A stretch of DNA of 64,000 nucleotides, taken from Cellulosimicrobium sp. Marseille-Q4280 (lineage in GTDB: Bacteria; Actinomycetota; Actinomycetes; Actinomycetales; Cellulomonadaceae). Location of the stretch: positions 1 to 64,000 of the forward strand of contig NZ_CALPBY010000008.1 in NCBI RefSeq assembly GCF_943181405.1, read 5' to 3'. A program made the translations under genes and the position numbers. Numbering within the stretch: the stretch's first letter is position 1; the number at the start of each line of letters is the position of its first letter. Below, in pieces: positions 17,558 to 28,885 of the stretch. The notes under the pieces were generated by a model, which did not search any database, was not told the DNA's origin, and was given only the letters and a program-made list of their open reading frames with translations.

Positions 17558-18192
17558 GGCCGGTTCTCCTCTCCGTCGGTCTCGACGATCTCCTCGCGGA
17601 CACGTTCCCTGACCGTCCGCTCCTCGCCGACGCCCTCGCTCCCGGTGCCCGACTGCTCGCCCGGGACGGTCTGCGTGACGTACTCCGTGACGACGTACCG
17701 GCGCAGCCTCACGCGGCCCGCCGCGTCGTCGTCAGGACGCGTCGACGGGTCCTGCTCCGAGCGGGCCGCCGTGTCGTCGGTGGCAGGCCCGGCGGCGTGC
17801 CGCCCGACGACGCCCGCCTCGTCCGTGCGGTCGTCCTGGTCGGACGTTCCGGGGGCGCCCGGCTCGTCGGTCGTCTGCGCACGCCCGTAGTAGCGGTAGA
17901 GCTCTGCTTCCTCGTCCTCGGACAGGTGGCCCTCCGCGTCGTCCACGCGCGGCGCGTCCTTGACCTGGTCCTTGCCGAAGGGGACGCGGATCTCGTCGCC
18001 CTGGACGTCGGCGTCCGTGAGCGGGACGAAGGACTCGGCGGTGCCGAACAGGCCGGTCCTGACGGTCACCCACTCGGGGTTCCCGGTGCGGTCGTCGAGG
18101 AAGACCTGGCCGACCTTGCCGATCTTCTCCCCGGTGCTCGAGACGACGGTTCCCTCGCGGAGAAGCCTCTCGACCTGGTCCGTGCTGATCAT
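17554..18192 (-). CDS. PRC-barrel protein with DUF2382-like C-terminus
   Basis: A 212-aa protein. Residues about 1-85 form a PRC-barrel (GEKIGKVGQVFLDDRTGNPEWVTVRTGLFG). An acidic, disordered linker (about 90-160) follows, then a C-terminal segment VRLRRYVVTEYVTQTVPGE...VREEIVE resembling the end of DUF2382 proteins. This architecture is common in actinobacteria and often linked to stress or desiccation, but the mechanism is unknown. It is the first gene of a two-gene operon with the downstream membrane protein. Confidence 0.88.
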   Translation of the reverse strand: MISTDQVERLLREGTVVSSTGEKIGKVGQVFLDDRTGNPEWVTVRTGLFGTAESFVPLTDADVQGDEIRVPFGKDQVKDAPRVDDAEGHLSEDEEAELYRYYGRAQTTDEPGAPGTSDQDDRTDEAGVVGRHAAGPATDDTAARSEQDPSTRPDDDAAGRVRLRRYVVTEYVTQTVPGEQSGTGSEGVGEERTVRERVREEIVETDGEENRP

Positions 18193-18288
18193 GGTGGGTC
18201 CTCCCGCCTCGCCGCCGCAGCGGCGCTTCTCGGGGGCCCACCTGCTGGAGCCGATGCCACCAGGGTGCGAAGGGTCGCGTCCGCACGC

Positions 18289-18327
18289 ACGTGGGCGGGC
18301 AGCACCGTGCGTGCTGACCGCCCACGT
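18289..18327 (-). terminator. hairpin terminator downstream of pckG
   Basis: ACGTGGGCGG (18289-18298) pairs perfectly with CCGCCCACGT (18318-18327), and the inner CAGCAC/GTGCTG extends the stem to 16 bp with one mismatch and a 5-base loop. It lies 25 bp past the pckG stop. Confidence 0.7.
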
Positions 18328-18351
18328 CCCGCCGGACGACGGGTGCGCCGC

Positions 18352-20289
<1,938 letters not shown>

Positions 20290-20408
20290 GAAGGGCTCCC
20301 GTGGAGTGGGGGAAATTCCTGGCGTCGCCTCCACTCTCCCTCCCATGGGTGCCCGATTTCGTGCCGGACCACTGTGAAGATCGGCCGATCTTGACGTACG
20401 GTGAAGGT
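20290..20408. promoter_or_regulatory. pckG-ScfR divergent control region with 16-bp palindrome
   Basis: AAGATCGGCCGATCTT (20377-20392) is a perfect palindrome, only 17 bp before the regulator ATG and 88 bp from the pckG start. It is well placed for autoregulation and for control of pckG. It differs from the A-rich RamB box described in corynebacteria, so binding is inference. Confidence 0.5.
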
Positions 20409-21908
20409 ATGCCCTCTCCGATCGAGCCCGCCTCGGACGGTGCCGTGGGAACCGACGGGGCGCCACAGGCCGACCTCATCACCCTCGGGCGCCGCGTGCG
20501 CCACTTCCGCACCGCACGCGGGATGACGCTCGACGCCCTCGGTGCCGCCGTCGGCACGGCGCCGAGCCTGCTCTCCATGATCGAGAACGGGCGCCGCGAG
20601 CCGCGGCTGTCCCTCCTGCAGCAGATCGCCCACGCGCTCGAGGTGCCGGTGAGCGACCTGCTCACGGACGAGCCGCCGTCGCGCCGGGCCGCTCTGGAGA
20701 TCGAGCTCGACCGGGCGCAGCGCGGCCCGCTGTTCGCGGCGCTCGGGCTGCCGTCCGTGAAGGCGAGCCAGAAGCTTCCCCAGCCGGTGCTGGAGAACCT
20801 CGTCGGCCTGCACGCCGAGCTGCAGCGTCGCGCGACCGAGGCCATCGCGACGCCCGAGGAGGCACGCCGGGCGAACACCGAGCTCCGGCTCGAGCGCCAG
20901 GCGCGCAACAACTACTACCCGGAGATCGAGGGGCTCGCGGAGGACATGGCCCGCCGGGCCGGGTACACGGTCGGCGCGCTGACCCACCGGACCGTGGCGC
21001 GGATGGCCGAGCAGCTCGGGTTCACGATCTGGCACGTCGACGACCTGCCCCACTCGACCCGTACCGTGACCGACCTGCGCCACGGCCGCATCTACCTCCC
21101 GCCGGCCTCGATCCCCGGCGGTCACGGCCTGCGCTCGCTCGCGCTGCAGGCCCTCGCGCACCGTGTGCTCGGGCACGAGCGGCCGCGGTCGTACGCGGAG
21201 TTCCTGCGCCAGCGCGTCGAGATCACGTACTTCGCGGCGTGCTGCCTCATCCCGCAGTCCGCGGCCGTCGACTTCCTGGAGCGCCGCAAGCGCGAGAAGG
21301 ACCTGGCCGTCGAGGACTTCCGCGACGCGTTCGGGGTAACGCACGAGGCCGCTGCGCAGCGCTTCACCAACCTCGCGACCGAGCACCTGGGCATCCCGCT
21401 GCACTTCCTGCGCGTCGGCGACGACGGCGCCCTGTTCCGCGGCTACGAGAACGACGGGCTGCCGCTGCCGGCGGACGTCACGGGGGCGATCGAAGGACAG
21501 ATGGTGTGCCGGCGCTGGGCCGTGCGCGAGGCGTTCACGCGCCGCGACCGCGCGCAGGAGTCGTACCAGTACACCGACACCCCCGCCGGGACGTTCTGGT
21601 GCTCCACCCAGACCGGGACGACGACGAGCGGCCAGTTCTCCCTGGCCGTCGGGGTCCCGTTCGCCTCGGCCAAGTGGTTCCGCGGCCGGGACACGGCCGT
21701 GCGCCGGCAGTCCACCTGCCCGGACGAGTCGTGCTGCCGCCGTCCGGCCGCCGGCTCCGCGGCGCAGTGGCAGGACGCGTCGTGGCCGAGCGCCCGCATG
21801 CACCAGCACGTGCTGTCCGCGCTGCCCACCGGAGCGTTCCCCGGCGTCGACGCGACGGAGGTCTACGCGTTCCTCGACAAGCACGCGCCGTCGGCCGACG
21901 AGTCCTGA
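20409..21908 (+). CDS. short-chain fatty acyl transcriptional regulator (ScfR/RamB family)
   Basis: A 499-aa regulator. It has an XRE helix-turn-helix ([20 protein letters not shown]...[17 protein letters not shown], about residues 23-75). A middle IrrE/M78-like domain carries [40 protein letters not shown], seen as [10 protein letters not shown] near residue 240. The C-terminal ScfRs domain has Cys-rich [17 protein letters not shown]. In the M78-like domain the zinc HExxH is replaced by HRVLGHE, so peptidase activity is doubtful, as in RamB. Family members sense acyl-CoA or related metabolites and control acetate/propionate metabolism. It is divergent from pckG. Confidence 0.92.
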   Translation: MPSPIEPASDGAVGTDGAPQADLITLGRRVRHFRTARGMTLDALGAAVGTAPSLLSMIENGRREPRLSLLQQIAHALEVPVSDLLTDEPPSRRAALEIELDRAQRGPLFAALGLPSVKASQKLPQPVLENLVGLHAELQRRATEAIATPEEARRANTELRLERQARNNYYPEIEGLAEDMARRAGYTVGALTHRTVARMAEQLGFTIWHVDDLPHSTRTVTDLRHGRIYLPPASIPGGHGLRSLALQALAHRVLGHERPRSYAEFLRQRVEITYFAACCLIPQSAAVDFLERRKREKDLAVEDFRDAFGVTHEAAAQRFTNLATEHLGIPLHFLRVGDDGALFRGYENDGLPLPADVTGAIEGQMVCRRWAVREAFTRRDRAQESYQYTDTPAGTFWCSTQTGTTTSGQFSLAVGVPFASAKWFRGRDTAVRRQSTCPDESCCRRPAAGSAAQWQDASWPSARMHQHVLSALPTGAFPGVDATEVYAFLDKHAPSADES

Positions 21909-21910
21909 CC

Positions 21911-21972
21911 TGCCGAACCCCGGGTTGCGCGCCGATGAGGGGCCTGATCGGCGCATAACCCGGGGTTCGGCA
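21911..21972. repeat. 62-bp near-perfect palindrome (possible terminator or REP-like element)
   Basis: Left arm 21911-21936 and right arm 21947-21972 are complementary over 26 bp with one wobble and one mismatch, around a 10-base centre. It starts 3 bp after the regulator stop and ends 16 bp before the HEAT-protein ATG. It would be a very stable terminator hairpin, but its length and symmetry on both strands also suit a repetitive palindromic element. Confidence 0.85.
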
Positions 21973-21988
21973 TGCCATCCTGACCGGC

Positions 21989-22801
21989 ATGGACGTGGTG
22001 GCGGCCCTGGTGTCCGGGGAGTACGACGGCGAGGAGCTCGCGACCGCGGTCGAGGCGGCCGGGCCAGAGGTCGTCGTCGGCATGCTCGCGCTCGCGTCCC
22101 ACGAGGACCCGGACGTCCGGGTCCGGGCAGTGGCCACGCTCCCGATCCTCTGCCACGGCGATCCGCCGACCCCGGAGATGGTCGCGGTGGCCGTCCGGCT
22201 CACCACGGACCCGGCGACGACGGTGCGCGACTGGGCGACCTTCGTGCTGGCACAGCAGTTCCGCGAGGTCGGTACGCCCGAGCTCCGGGACGCGCTCGCT
22301 GCTCGGTTCGACGACGTCGACCGCGAGACGCGGCAGGAGGCGCTCGTCGGCCTCGCGTACCGCCGTGACCCGCGCGCGCTGCCCCGCGTGCGCGCCGCTC
22401 TGACGCGACGCAGCGGCGACGTCTGGCAGCTCGAGATCGTCGCGGCCGGTGCGATCGGGGACCCGGAGCTCCACCCGCTGGTCATGACGCACCGCTCCGG
22501 CTGGGACGACCCTGCGGCAGCGCTGCAGGCCGACGCGGCGTGCCGGCTGACCGACTCGCGCGGACCGGGCGACGACCTGCTCGACGGCGTGGCCGACCTG
22601 TACCGCCGTCGCGCGTCCGGGATGCGGGACGGCGACGGCATCCGTGCCTGGTCGCTCATGGACGTGCTGCTCGACGTCGCCCCGCACCGCGCGCCGGAGC
22701 TCTACGACGCCGTCGCCGCACGGCTCGCGGGGGACGAGCCCGCGCTGGCGGAGCTGCGGCAGGCCTCGGCGCTCGCCCAGCTCGCCGACGAGGCCCGCTG
22801 A
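21989..22801 (+). CDS. HEAT-repeat protein
   Basis: A 270-aa all-helical protein of HEAT/armadillo type. Repeats of about 30-35 residues can be seen: [70 protein letters not shown] and VAAGAIGDPELHPLVM. Such proteins are protein-interaction scaffolds or phycobilin-lyase-like helpers; no partner can be named. It is preceded immediately by a 62-bp palindrome, so its promoter must lie within or upstream of that structure. It is convergent with the DUF1761 gene. Confidence 0.82.
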   Translation: MDVVAALVSGEYDGEELATAVEAAGPEVVVGMLALASHEDPDVRVRAVATLPILCHGDPPTPEMVAVAVRLTTDPATTVRDWATFVLAQQFREVGTPELRDALAARFDDVDRETRQEALVGLAYRRDPRALPRVRAALTRRSGDVWQLEIVAAGAIGDPELHPLVMTHRSGWDDPAAALQADAACRLTDSRGPGDDLLDGVADLYRRRASGMRDGDGIRAWSLMDVLLDVAPHRAPELYDAVAARLAGDEPALAELRQASALAQLADEAR

Positions 22802-22813
22802 CCGTGGCGGAGC

Positions 22814-23236
22814 TCAGCCGCTCAGCGCGGCGAGGACGAGCGCGCCGACGACGATGCTGACGACGTGGTACGACCCTGTGACCACGCTGAAGAGGACCGG
22901 CCGGGGCGTGCGCGGGTTGACGGCGTTCGTGAACGTGACGGCCGCGGCGTAGCAGGTCCCGACGAGGACGCCGAGCAGCGCTGCCCCGCCCAGGGCGCGC
23001 GTCCCGGTCACCTCCAGGAGCACCGCCGTGGCGAACGACGTGAGGATGCTCGAGACCAGGGGCGCGACGTAGTACAGCGGACCGAACGCCTGGCCACGCA
23101 CACGCTCGTGGTCGATCGAGGCGTCCCAGGCGCGGCCGAACAGCGGCGTGAACCACAGCGCGCCGAGGACGTACGACGCCAGCGCGGCCAGGAGGACGCC
23201 GATCCAGCTCACGTCACCCAGCGTGTCGATCGTCAT
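22814..23236 (-). CDS. DUF1761 membrane protein
   Basis: A 140-aa protein with four hydrophobic segments. The DUF1761 signature is ASYVLGALWFTPLFGRAW near residue 20, followed by a second motif, GPLYYVAPLVSSILTSFATAVLL, and TCYAAAVTFTNAVNPRTP. The function of the family is unknown. ATG 23236 was chosen because it gives the canonical N-terminus. It is divergent from an AraC-family gene with 93 bp between the starts, which suggests that regulator controls it. Confidence 0.88.
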   Translation of the reverse strand: MTIDTLGDVSWIGVLLAALASYVLGALWFTPLFGRAWDASIDHERVRGQAFGPLYYVAPLVSSILTSFATAVLLEVTGTRALGGAALLGVLVGTCYAAAVTFTNAVNPRTPRPVLFSVVTGSYHVVSIVVGALVLAALSG

Positions 23237-23329
23237 GCCGCGCACCTCCGTGTCGTCGTGCCTCGTCGTCCGATGCTCGCTCCGGCCCGTCCGCGCGTCT
23301 TGAAGAATCCCGACGGGCAGACTGGTCCC

Positions 23330-24187
23330 ATGGCAGGCGGCGGGACGGACCCGATCACCGCGGACGAGCGCACCGGGGTCCTGCACCCCGACAACCTCGA
23401 GACGTTCCGTGCCGGCTGGGTGCGGCCGGGCCCCGGTCTCGAGCCCGTGGTGGAGAGCTACTGGCACGTCCGCTGGTCCCTCCCGCCAGGAGCGGGCCTC
23501 CGCCAGCGGGTCGTCGACCTTCCGGCGGTGACGCTGACGATCGAGGTGGGCGACGTCGTCGCGCCCCTCGTCGTGACGGGCGTGCACCGCCGGGCGTGGG
23601 AGCGCACGATCCGTGGCACCGGCGAGGTGTTCGGGGTGCGTCTGCGCCCAGCGGGCCTCGCCGTCGTGAGCGATCTCGACCCTGTCGCGCTCCTGGACGC
23701 GACCGTCCCCGTCACCGTCGGTCTCGACGCCGGTCTGCACCGGCTGCTCGCGACCGCCGCCGGCACGGGATCGCCCGTCGAGCGGGCGGCTGTGCTGGAC
23801 GCGGCGTTCGCCGACAGGCTGGAGGAGAGGCCGCTCCGGCCGGACCAGGCTCTCGCCAACGCCGTCGTCGCGGACCTCGTCGAGCGGGTGCGGTCGCGCG
23901 CCGGGCCGACGCTCGCGGCGCGGTTCGGTGCGAGCGAGCGAGCGGTGCAGCGCGCGCTGCGGGCGACGCTCGGCCTCGGCCCGAAGGCGGTGAGCCGACG
24001 GATCCGGCTCCAGGAGGTCGCGCGACAGCTCGCGGCGGACGACAGCCCGGACCTCGCGGCGCTCGCGGCCGAGCTCGGGTACGCGGACCAGGCACACCTG
24101 GTCCGGGACTTCCGCGCCGTGTCCGGTGTCCCGCCGGGCGCCTATCGAGCCGAGGTCCGTGGGCGCCGCGCGCTCTCAGCCGGGTAG
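23330..24187 (+). CDS. AraC-family transcriptional regulator
   Basis: A 285-aa protein. The N-terminal sensory half (VVESYWHVRWSLPPG...VTGVHRRAWERTIRGTGEVFGVRLRPAGL) is of the DUF6597 type found in many actinobacterial AraC regulators. The C-terminal two-helix-turn-helix domain spans about 195-275 (GASERAVQRALRATLGLGPKAVSRRIRLQEVARQL and LAALAAELGYADQAHLVRDFRAVSGVPPGAYR, each given in part). The second helix-turn-helix is well conserved. Its 3' end overlaps the convergent peptidase gene by 12 bp. The likely target is the divergent DUF1761 gene. Confidence 0.9.
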   Translation: MAGGGTDPITADERTGVLHPDNLETFRAGWVRPGPGLEPVVESYWHVRWSLPPGAGLRQRVVDLPAVTLTIEVGDVVAPLVVTGVHRRAWERTIRGTGEVFGVRLRPAGLAVVSDLDPVALLDATVPVTVGLDAGLHRLLATAAGTGSPVERAAVLDAAFADRLEERPLRPDQALANAVVADLVERVRSRAGPTLAARFGASERAVQRALRATLGLGPKAVSRRIRLQEVARQLAADDSPDLAALAAELGYADQAHLVRDFRAVSGVPPGAYRAEVRGRRALSAG

Positions 24188-25486
24188 CGCGCCACCCCGC
24201 GCGGCGAGGCGCTCCGCGAGCCGCTGGAAGACGTCGCCGGTGCGCAGCCCGTCGTGCTCGAACTCGTTGGTCACCCAGGCGTCGAGGTTCCCGACGTGCG
24301 CGGCCGTCTCGAGCGACAGCCCGGCGTCGACGAACATGTCGTCGTGGTAGACCGCCGCCTCGACAGGGACGTCGTTGCGGGCGAGCGCGTCGAGGTCGTA
24401 GAGGTCGGTCCAGTCCTCCCACGCCGCCAGCGCCTCGGCCGCTGCGCGGAACGGTCGCAGCGCCGCCACCTCGTCGAGCATCCAGGGGTAGATCATCTCG
24501 CCGGTCAGCAGCAGCGGCCGCGCGTCAGGCGTGAAGGCGGGGTCGTCGTCGCGCACCGCCTGGGCCGCCCACGCGGTGGGTCCGGTGTGCGGCTGCGCGT
24601 AGATCGACTCGTGCAGCACCGCGTAGAGGGGGTTCGTGCGGAAGGACGTCGCGGCGGCGACCTCGGCGAGGAACGTGTCGGTGAGCTCGTCCGGTGCACC
24701 CGGGTCGAACGCCTCGTCGACGACCCAGTGGATGCGCTCGGCGCCGGGCTTCATGCCCAGGTCCGTCCCGAGCGTCTGGAAGCGGCGCACGGAGAGCGCG
24801 TCGCCGTCGGGCAGTCGGACGTCGCCGACGGCGACCCGGTCGGCGATGCGCGCGAGACGCGCCTCGTCGTCGGGGTAGCGGGCTCGGTAGTGCGCGTTCT
24901 TCCCGACGACGCGTGGCTGCGTCCTCCGGTAGACCTCGCGCGCGTCGGCGCGCAGCCCGGGCAGGCCGCCAGTGACGAGGCACGCGGCGAGACCCTCGGG
25001 CGCCCGCGACAGGTAGGTCATGGTGAGGAACCCGCCGTACGACTGGCCGAGCGACGTCCAGCGCCGCCCATCGTAGACGGTCCGGCGCACGTGCTCGGCG
25101 TCGGCGACGATCGCGTCCGCGCGGAAGTGCGTGAGGAAGTCCGCCTGGGCACCGGCCGTGCCGCGCGCCACGAGCGCGGCCCCGCGCACCGCGGACGACC
25201 GCCCGGTGCCGCGCTGGTCGAGCAGGACGACGCGGTACGTCGTCAACGCCTCGCCGAGCCAGCCGTCGGGGCCGGTGGGTCGAGGCCCCTTCCCGCCGGG
25301 CCCGCCCTGGAGGAACACGAGGAGCGGGAGGTCGTCGCGGCGTCGGGCCGGGTCCACGACCTCCCGCACGAAGACGGTGAGCCGCCGGGGGTCGCCGTCG
25401 TCCCACCAGTCGAGCGGCACCTCGACCTCGCGGTCGGTGACGTGCATCCCGGGCACGGTGTAGCTGGTCTCGCGCGTGGTGCTCAC
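24176..25486 (-). CDS. S33-family alpha/beta hydrolase (prolyl aminopeptidase-like)
   Basis: A 436-aa alpha/beta hydrolase of peptidase family S33. The oxyanion segment is LQGGPGGKGPRP, followed by LLDQRGTGRSS. The nucleophile elbow is GQSYGG (Ser near residue 150), typical of proline iminopeptidases, and the C-terminal catalytic His is probably in EFEHDGLR. It likely removes N-terminal proline from peptides in the cytoplasm; related enzymes are sometimes esterases. I chose the GTG at 25486 (VSTTRETSYT) because a G-rich RBS precedes it; an ATG at 25534 would add 16 residues. Confidence 0.88.
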   Translation of the reverse strand: MSTTRETSYTVPGMHVTDREVEVPLDWWDDGDPRRLTVFVREVVDPARRRDDLPLLVFLQGGPGGKGPRPTGPDGWLGEALTTYRVVLLDQRGTGRSSAVRGAALVARGTAGAQADFLTHFRADAIVADAEHVRRTVYDGRRWTSLGQSYGGFLTMTYLSRAPEGLAACLVTGGLPGLRADAREVYRRTQPRVVGKNAHYRARYPDDEARLARIADRVAVGDVRLPDGDALSVRRFQTLGTDLGMKPGAERIHWVVDEAFDPGAPDELTDTFLAEVAAATSFRTNPLYAVLHESIYAQPHTGPTAWAAQAVRDDDPAFTPDARPLLLTGEMIYPWMLDEVAALRPFRAAAEALAAWEDWTDLYDLDALARNDVPVEAAVYHDDMFVDAGLSLETAAHVGNLDAWVTNEFEHDGLRTGDVFQRLAERLAARGGALPG

Positions 25487-25535
25487 GCCCGCCACCCTAG
25501 CGACGGCATGGTCGTGGGCGAGGACACGCGTCACC

Positions 25536-26045
25536 TCAGAGCCGGACCGTCTCGTTCTCGCCGCCCTCGTACGGCTTGCCGGTCACCTTCGTGGTCACGA
25601 GGCGGAAGAGGGTGGCGACCCGGCCGCCGGGGGAGTCCCAGTACTCGGCGGACTCGGCGTGCAGGCGGATGAGCACGACGCCCGGGGAGTCCGGCCCGTC
25701 CGGGAACCACGCGTCCGCGACGGCGTTCCACAGCTCGCGGATCTTGTCCGGGTCGTGCACCAGGCTCGCGCGCCCCGAGAGCGACACCCACGAGCTCTTC
25801 CCGGAGAACGCGGCGTTCGCCGCCGAGTCGCGCGCGATCTCCGCCACCTTGTGGGAGTCCTCGGCGGCGAAGAACCAGAGGTCGCCGTCGAAGTCGACGG
25901 CCTGGACGCCCATCGGCCGGCTGACGAGGCTGCCGTCCTCGGCGACCGTCGTGAGCATCGCGATGTTCTCGTCCTCGATGAGCTGACGGACCTTGGCGAC
26001 CTCGTCGGACCCCGCGTGCGGCAGCTCGTGGTGCGTGTCGGTCAT
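25536..26045 (-). CDS. pyridoxamine 5'-phosphate oxidase-like (general stress protein 26 type)
   Basis: A 169-aa split-barrel FMN-binding protein of the pyridoxamine-phosphate-oxidase-like superfamily. Markers are IAMLTTVAEDGSLVSRPMGVQAVDFDGDLWFFA near residue 28, HKVAEIARD, and the C-terminal half with DSPGGRVATLFRL. Short homologues of the general stress protein 26 type bind flavin but often lack a known reaction. ATG 26045 is the standard start. It stands alone on the minus strand. Confidence 0.9.
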   Translation of the reverse strand: MTDTHHELPHAGSDEVAKVRQLIEDENIAMLTTVAEDGSLVSRPMGVQAVDFDGDLWFFAAEDSHKVAEIARDSAANAAFSGKSSWVSLSGRASLVHDPDKIRELWNAVADAWFPDGPDSPGVVLIRLHAESAEYWDSPGGRVATLFRLVTTKVTGKPYEGGENETVRL

Positions 26046-26151
26046 GACGCCTCCCGTGGATGACGGGCCGCCGTCGTGCGGCCCGTCCTCGACGCTAGGC
26101 AGCCCTCGCCCCGCTCGCGCGCCGGGGTACGAGGCCAGGTCGGGCATGCGG

Positions 26152-27111
26152 TCAGACGTCGCGCACGACGACGACTACCTTGCCCCGGGCCCTCCCCGTG
26201 CCGTGGACCGTGAGTGCCGCGGGGACCTCCGCGAGGCGGAACGTGCGGTCCACGTGGATCGCGACCTCGCCGGCGGCGCACAGGTCGGCCAGCGGCCCGA
26301 AGCGGCGCGGACCCGACCGCACGAGGAGGACGCCGAGCCGCGCCCCGGTCAACGCCCCCACGACGGGCCCGACGGTCACCATGCGGAGCAGCGCCCGCAA
26401 CGTGCCCCCGACCATCAGGCACCGACCACGGCGGGCGAGCGCGCGCCGGTAGGCGAACACGGAGCGGTACGCGACCAGGTCGACGACGAGGTCGTACGGG
26501 CCGGTGCGCGTGAAGTCGGTCCGCCGGTAGTCGATCACGTCCTGCGCACCCAGTCGACGGACGAAGTCGAGCTTGTCCTCGGCGTCGACGCCCGTGACGT
26601 GCATCCCCCGTGCCACCGCCAGCTGGACGAGGAAGCTCCCCGTGCCGCCGCCGGCGCCGTTGACGAGCAGCCGCTGCCCGGGTGCGCCGGACGCGACGGC
26701 CTGCAGGGCGATCGCGCCCGACTGCGGGATCGTGGACGCCTCGGCGAAGGTCAAGGTCGCCGGCTTGTGCGCGAGCGCCTTCTCCGGCATCACCACGTAC
26801 TCCGCGAAACCGCCCCGGCGCGGAAGGTTGTCGCCGTAGACGTCGTCACCCGGGCGGAAGCGCGCGACGTCGTCGCCGACCGCGACGACCCGCCCGGCGA
26901 CGTCGGACCCCAGGACCTTCGTGCGCGGAGCGAAGAGGCCGTCGAGGCGGGCGTAGCCCGGGCTGCCCCGCAGCGCCTCCCAGTCCGACAGGTTCACCGA
27001 CGTCGCGACGACCTCGACGAGCACCTCGCCCCGCGCCGGCGCAGGCGTCGGCACCTCTCGGAGCCGCAGCTCGTCGACCGACCCGTACCGCTCGTACACC
27101 CACGCGCGCAC
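26152..27111 (-). CDS. zinc-free medium-chain NAD(P)-dependent reductase (quinone-reductase type)
   Basis: A 319-aa MDR-superfamily protein. The N-terminal GroES-like domain shows VNLSDWEALRG and VLGSDVAGRVVAVGDDVARFRPGDDVYGD. The Rossmann domain follows with LLVNGAGGGTGSFLVQLAVARG (near residue 147). The catalytic and structural zinc cysteines of alcohol dehydrogenases are missing, which points to a quinone-reductase or enoyl-reductase type. Start GTG 27111 gives the normal N-terminus VRAWVYERYGS. A long perfect inverted repeat upstream separates it from glpK, so it probably has its own promoter. Confidence 0.9.
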   Translation of the reverse strand: MRAWVYERYGSVDELRLREVPTPAPARGEVLVEVVATSVNLSDWEALRGSPGYARLDGLFAPRTKVLGSDVAGRVVAVGDDVARFRPGDDVYGDNLPRRGGFAEYVVMPEKALAHKPATLTFAEASTIPQSGAIALQAVASGAPGQRLLVNGAGGGTGSFLVQLAVARGMHVTGVDAEDKLDFVRRLGAQDVIDYRRTDFTRTGPYDLVVDLVAYRSVFAYRRALARRGRCLMVGGTLRALLRMVTVGPVVGALTGARLGVLLVRSGPRRFGPLADLCAAGEVAIHVDRTFRLAEVPAALTVHGTGRARGKVVVVVRDV

Positions 27112-27168
27112 CCGACCACCGTAGGCACTCCCGAGCCCCGGGGCGAGCGCGCAGAGGTGACACGAAAA

Positions 27169-27267
27169 GGAGGGGTGGGACGGGGTCGCCGGTCGTGGCG
27201 GGTCTGGCGGGAGCGCGCGAGGAACGAGCGCGCGGATGGTAGACCGGCGACCCCGTCCCACCCCTCC
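27169..27267 (-). terminator. 26-bp perfect inverted repeat downstream of glpK
   Basis: Arms 27169-27194 and 27242-27267 are perfectly complementary over 26 bp. The 47-base interior holds GCGCGC (27213-27218 and 27229-27234) that can form a second stem. On the minus strand the structure ends in TTTTCGTG, the U-run expected of an intrinsic terminator of the glpDFK operon. The size is exceptional. Confidence 0.8.
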
Positions 27268-27301
27268 GGACGAGAAGGCGGGACCTACGTCGTGAGCGGG
27301 A

Positions 27302-28819
27302 CTACTGCTCCACGTCCTCGTCCACCCACTCGAACGTCTTCGTCACGGCCTTCTTCCAGTTGCGGTACAGCCGCTCGCGCTCGCCCTCCTCGACGGCGGG
27401 CGTCCAGCGCTTGTCCTCGGCCCAGTTGTCGATGACGTCCTGCTCGCCCTTCCAGAACCCGACCGCGATGCCCGCCGCGTAGGCGGCGCCGAGCGCCGTG
27501 GTCTCGGCGACCCTGGGCCGTACGACGTCGACGCCGAGCTGGTCGGCCTGGAACTGCATGAGCAGCTCGTTGGCGACCATGCCGCCGTCGACGCGCAGCT
27601 CGGTGAGGTCGACGCCGGAGTCGGCGTTCATGGCGTCGAGCACCTCGCGCGTCTGGAAGGCGGTGGCCTCGAGCGCGGCGCGCGCGATGTGGTTGCGGTT
27701 GACGTAGCGCGTGAGGCCGACGAGCGCGCCGCGCGCGTCGGGACGCCAGTAGGGCGCGAAGAGACCGGAGAACGCGGGCACGAAGTAGGCGCCACCGTTG
27801 TCCTCGACCTTGCCGGCGAGCCACTCGACGTCGGGCGAGTCCTCGAACATGCCGAGGTTGTCGCGCAGCCACTGGATGAGCGACCCGGTGACGGCGATCG
27901 ACCCCTCGAGCGCGTAGCGCTGCGGCTGGTCGCCGATCTTGTAGCAGACGGTCGTGAGGAGGCCGTTCTCGCTCATGACCTTCTCGGTGCCCGTGTTGAG
28001 CAGCATGAAGTTGCCGGTGCCGTACGTGTTCTTGGCCTGCCCGACCTCGAAGCACGCCTGGCCGAACGTCGCGGCCTGCTGGTCGCCGAGGATGCCGGCG
28101 ATCGGGACGCCGGGCAGGAGGCCCTGCTGGCGGCCCTCGCCGTAGACCTCGGACGACGACCGGATCTCGGGGAGCATCGACATCGGGATGCCCATGTCGG
28201 CGGCGATGTCCTCGCGCCACGACAGGGTGTCGAGGTCCATGAGCATGGTGCGCGACGCGTTGGTCACGTCGGTGACGTGCACGCCGCCGTTGACGCCGCC
28301 CGTGAGGTTCCACAGGGTCCACGTGTCGGTGTTGCCGAAGACCAGGTCGCCGGCCTCGGCCTTCTCGCGCGCGCCCTCGACGTTGTCGAGGATCCACTTG
28401 ACCTTCGGGCCGGAGAAGTAGGTGGCGAGCGGCAGTCCCACGATCGACTTGTACTTCTCGGGGCCGTCCGAGCCGCCGAGCTCGTCGACGATCTTCTGCG
28501 TGCGGGTGTCCTGCCAGACGATCGCGTTGTACACGGGCTTGCCGGTCGTCTTGTCCCACACGACGGCGGTCTCGCGCTGGTTGGTGATGCCGACGGCTGC
28601 GATGTCCTTGTGGGTGACGTTCGCGCGGGTGAGCGCCAGGCCGACGGCCTCGCGCACGTTGTTCCAGATCTGCTCCGGGTTGTGCTCCACCCACCCGGCG
28701 CGGGGGAAGATCTGGTCGTGCTCGAGCTGGCCCGTGGAGACGATCTCCCCGGAGTGGTTGAAGACGATGGCCCGGGAGCTGGTGGTTCCCTGGTCGATGG
28801 CGAGAACGTAGTCGGCCAT
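27302..28819 (-). CDS. glpK: glycerol kinase
   Basis: A 505-aa FGGY-family kinase making sn-glycerol 3-phosphate from glycerol and ATP. Motifs visible are [16 protein letters not shown] at the N-terminus, [60 protein letters not shown] and the C-terminal [19 protein letters not shown]. The site that carries the PTS-phosphorylated His in Firmicutes (YHFYG) reads SSEVYG here, so HPr control is not expected. It is the third gene of the glpD-glpF-glpK operon. Confidence 0.97.
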   Translation of the reverse strand: MADYVLAIDQGTTSSRAIVFNHSGEIVSTGQLEHDQIFPRAGWVEHNPEQIWNNVREAVGLALTRANVTHKDIAAVGITNQRETAVVWDKTTGKPVYNAIVWQDTRTQKIVDELGGSDGPEKYKSIVGLPLATYFSGPKVKWILDNVEGAREKAEAGDLVFGNTDTWTLWNLTGGVNGGVHVTDVTNASRTMLMDLDTLSWREDIAADMGIPMSMLPEIRSSSEVYGEGRQQGLLPGVPIAGILGDQQAATFGQACFEVGQAKNTYGTGNFMLLNTGTEKVMSENGLLTTVCYKIGDQPQRYALEGSIAVTGSLIQWLRDNLGMFEDSPDVEWLAGKVEDNGGAYFVPAFSGLFAPYWRPDARGALVGLTRYVNRNHIARAALEATAFQTREVLDAMNADSGVDLTELRVDGGMVANELLMQFQADQLGVDVVRPRVAETTALGAAYAAGIAVGFWKGEQDVIDNWAEDKRWTPAVEEGERERLYRNWKKAVTKTFEWVDEDVEQ

Positions 28820-28885
28820 GGTGTGCTCAGTCCTTCACGTCGGTGTGTACGGGTGGTCGTTCGCTCGGATGGTCCGGACGGTCGC

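Noticed and set aside
27169-27267. Inverted repeats of a small insertion element (MITE)
   Set aside because: Kept mainly as a terminator because it sits just past the glpK stop and ends in a U-run on that strand; no target-site duplication is visible. Copy number was not testable here.
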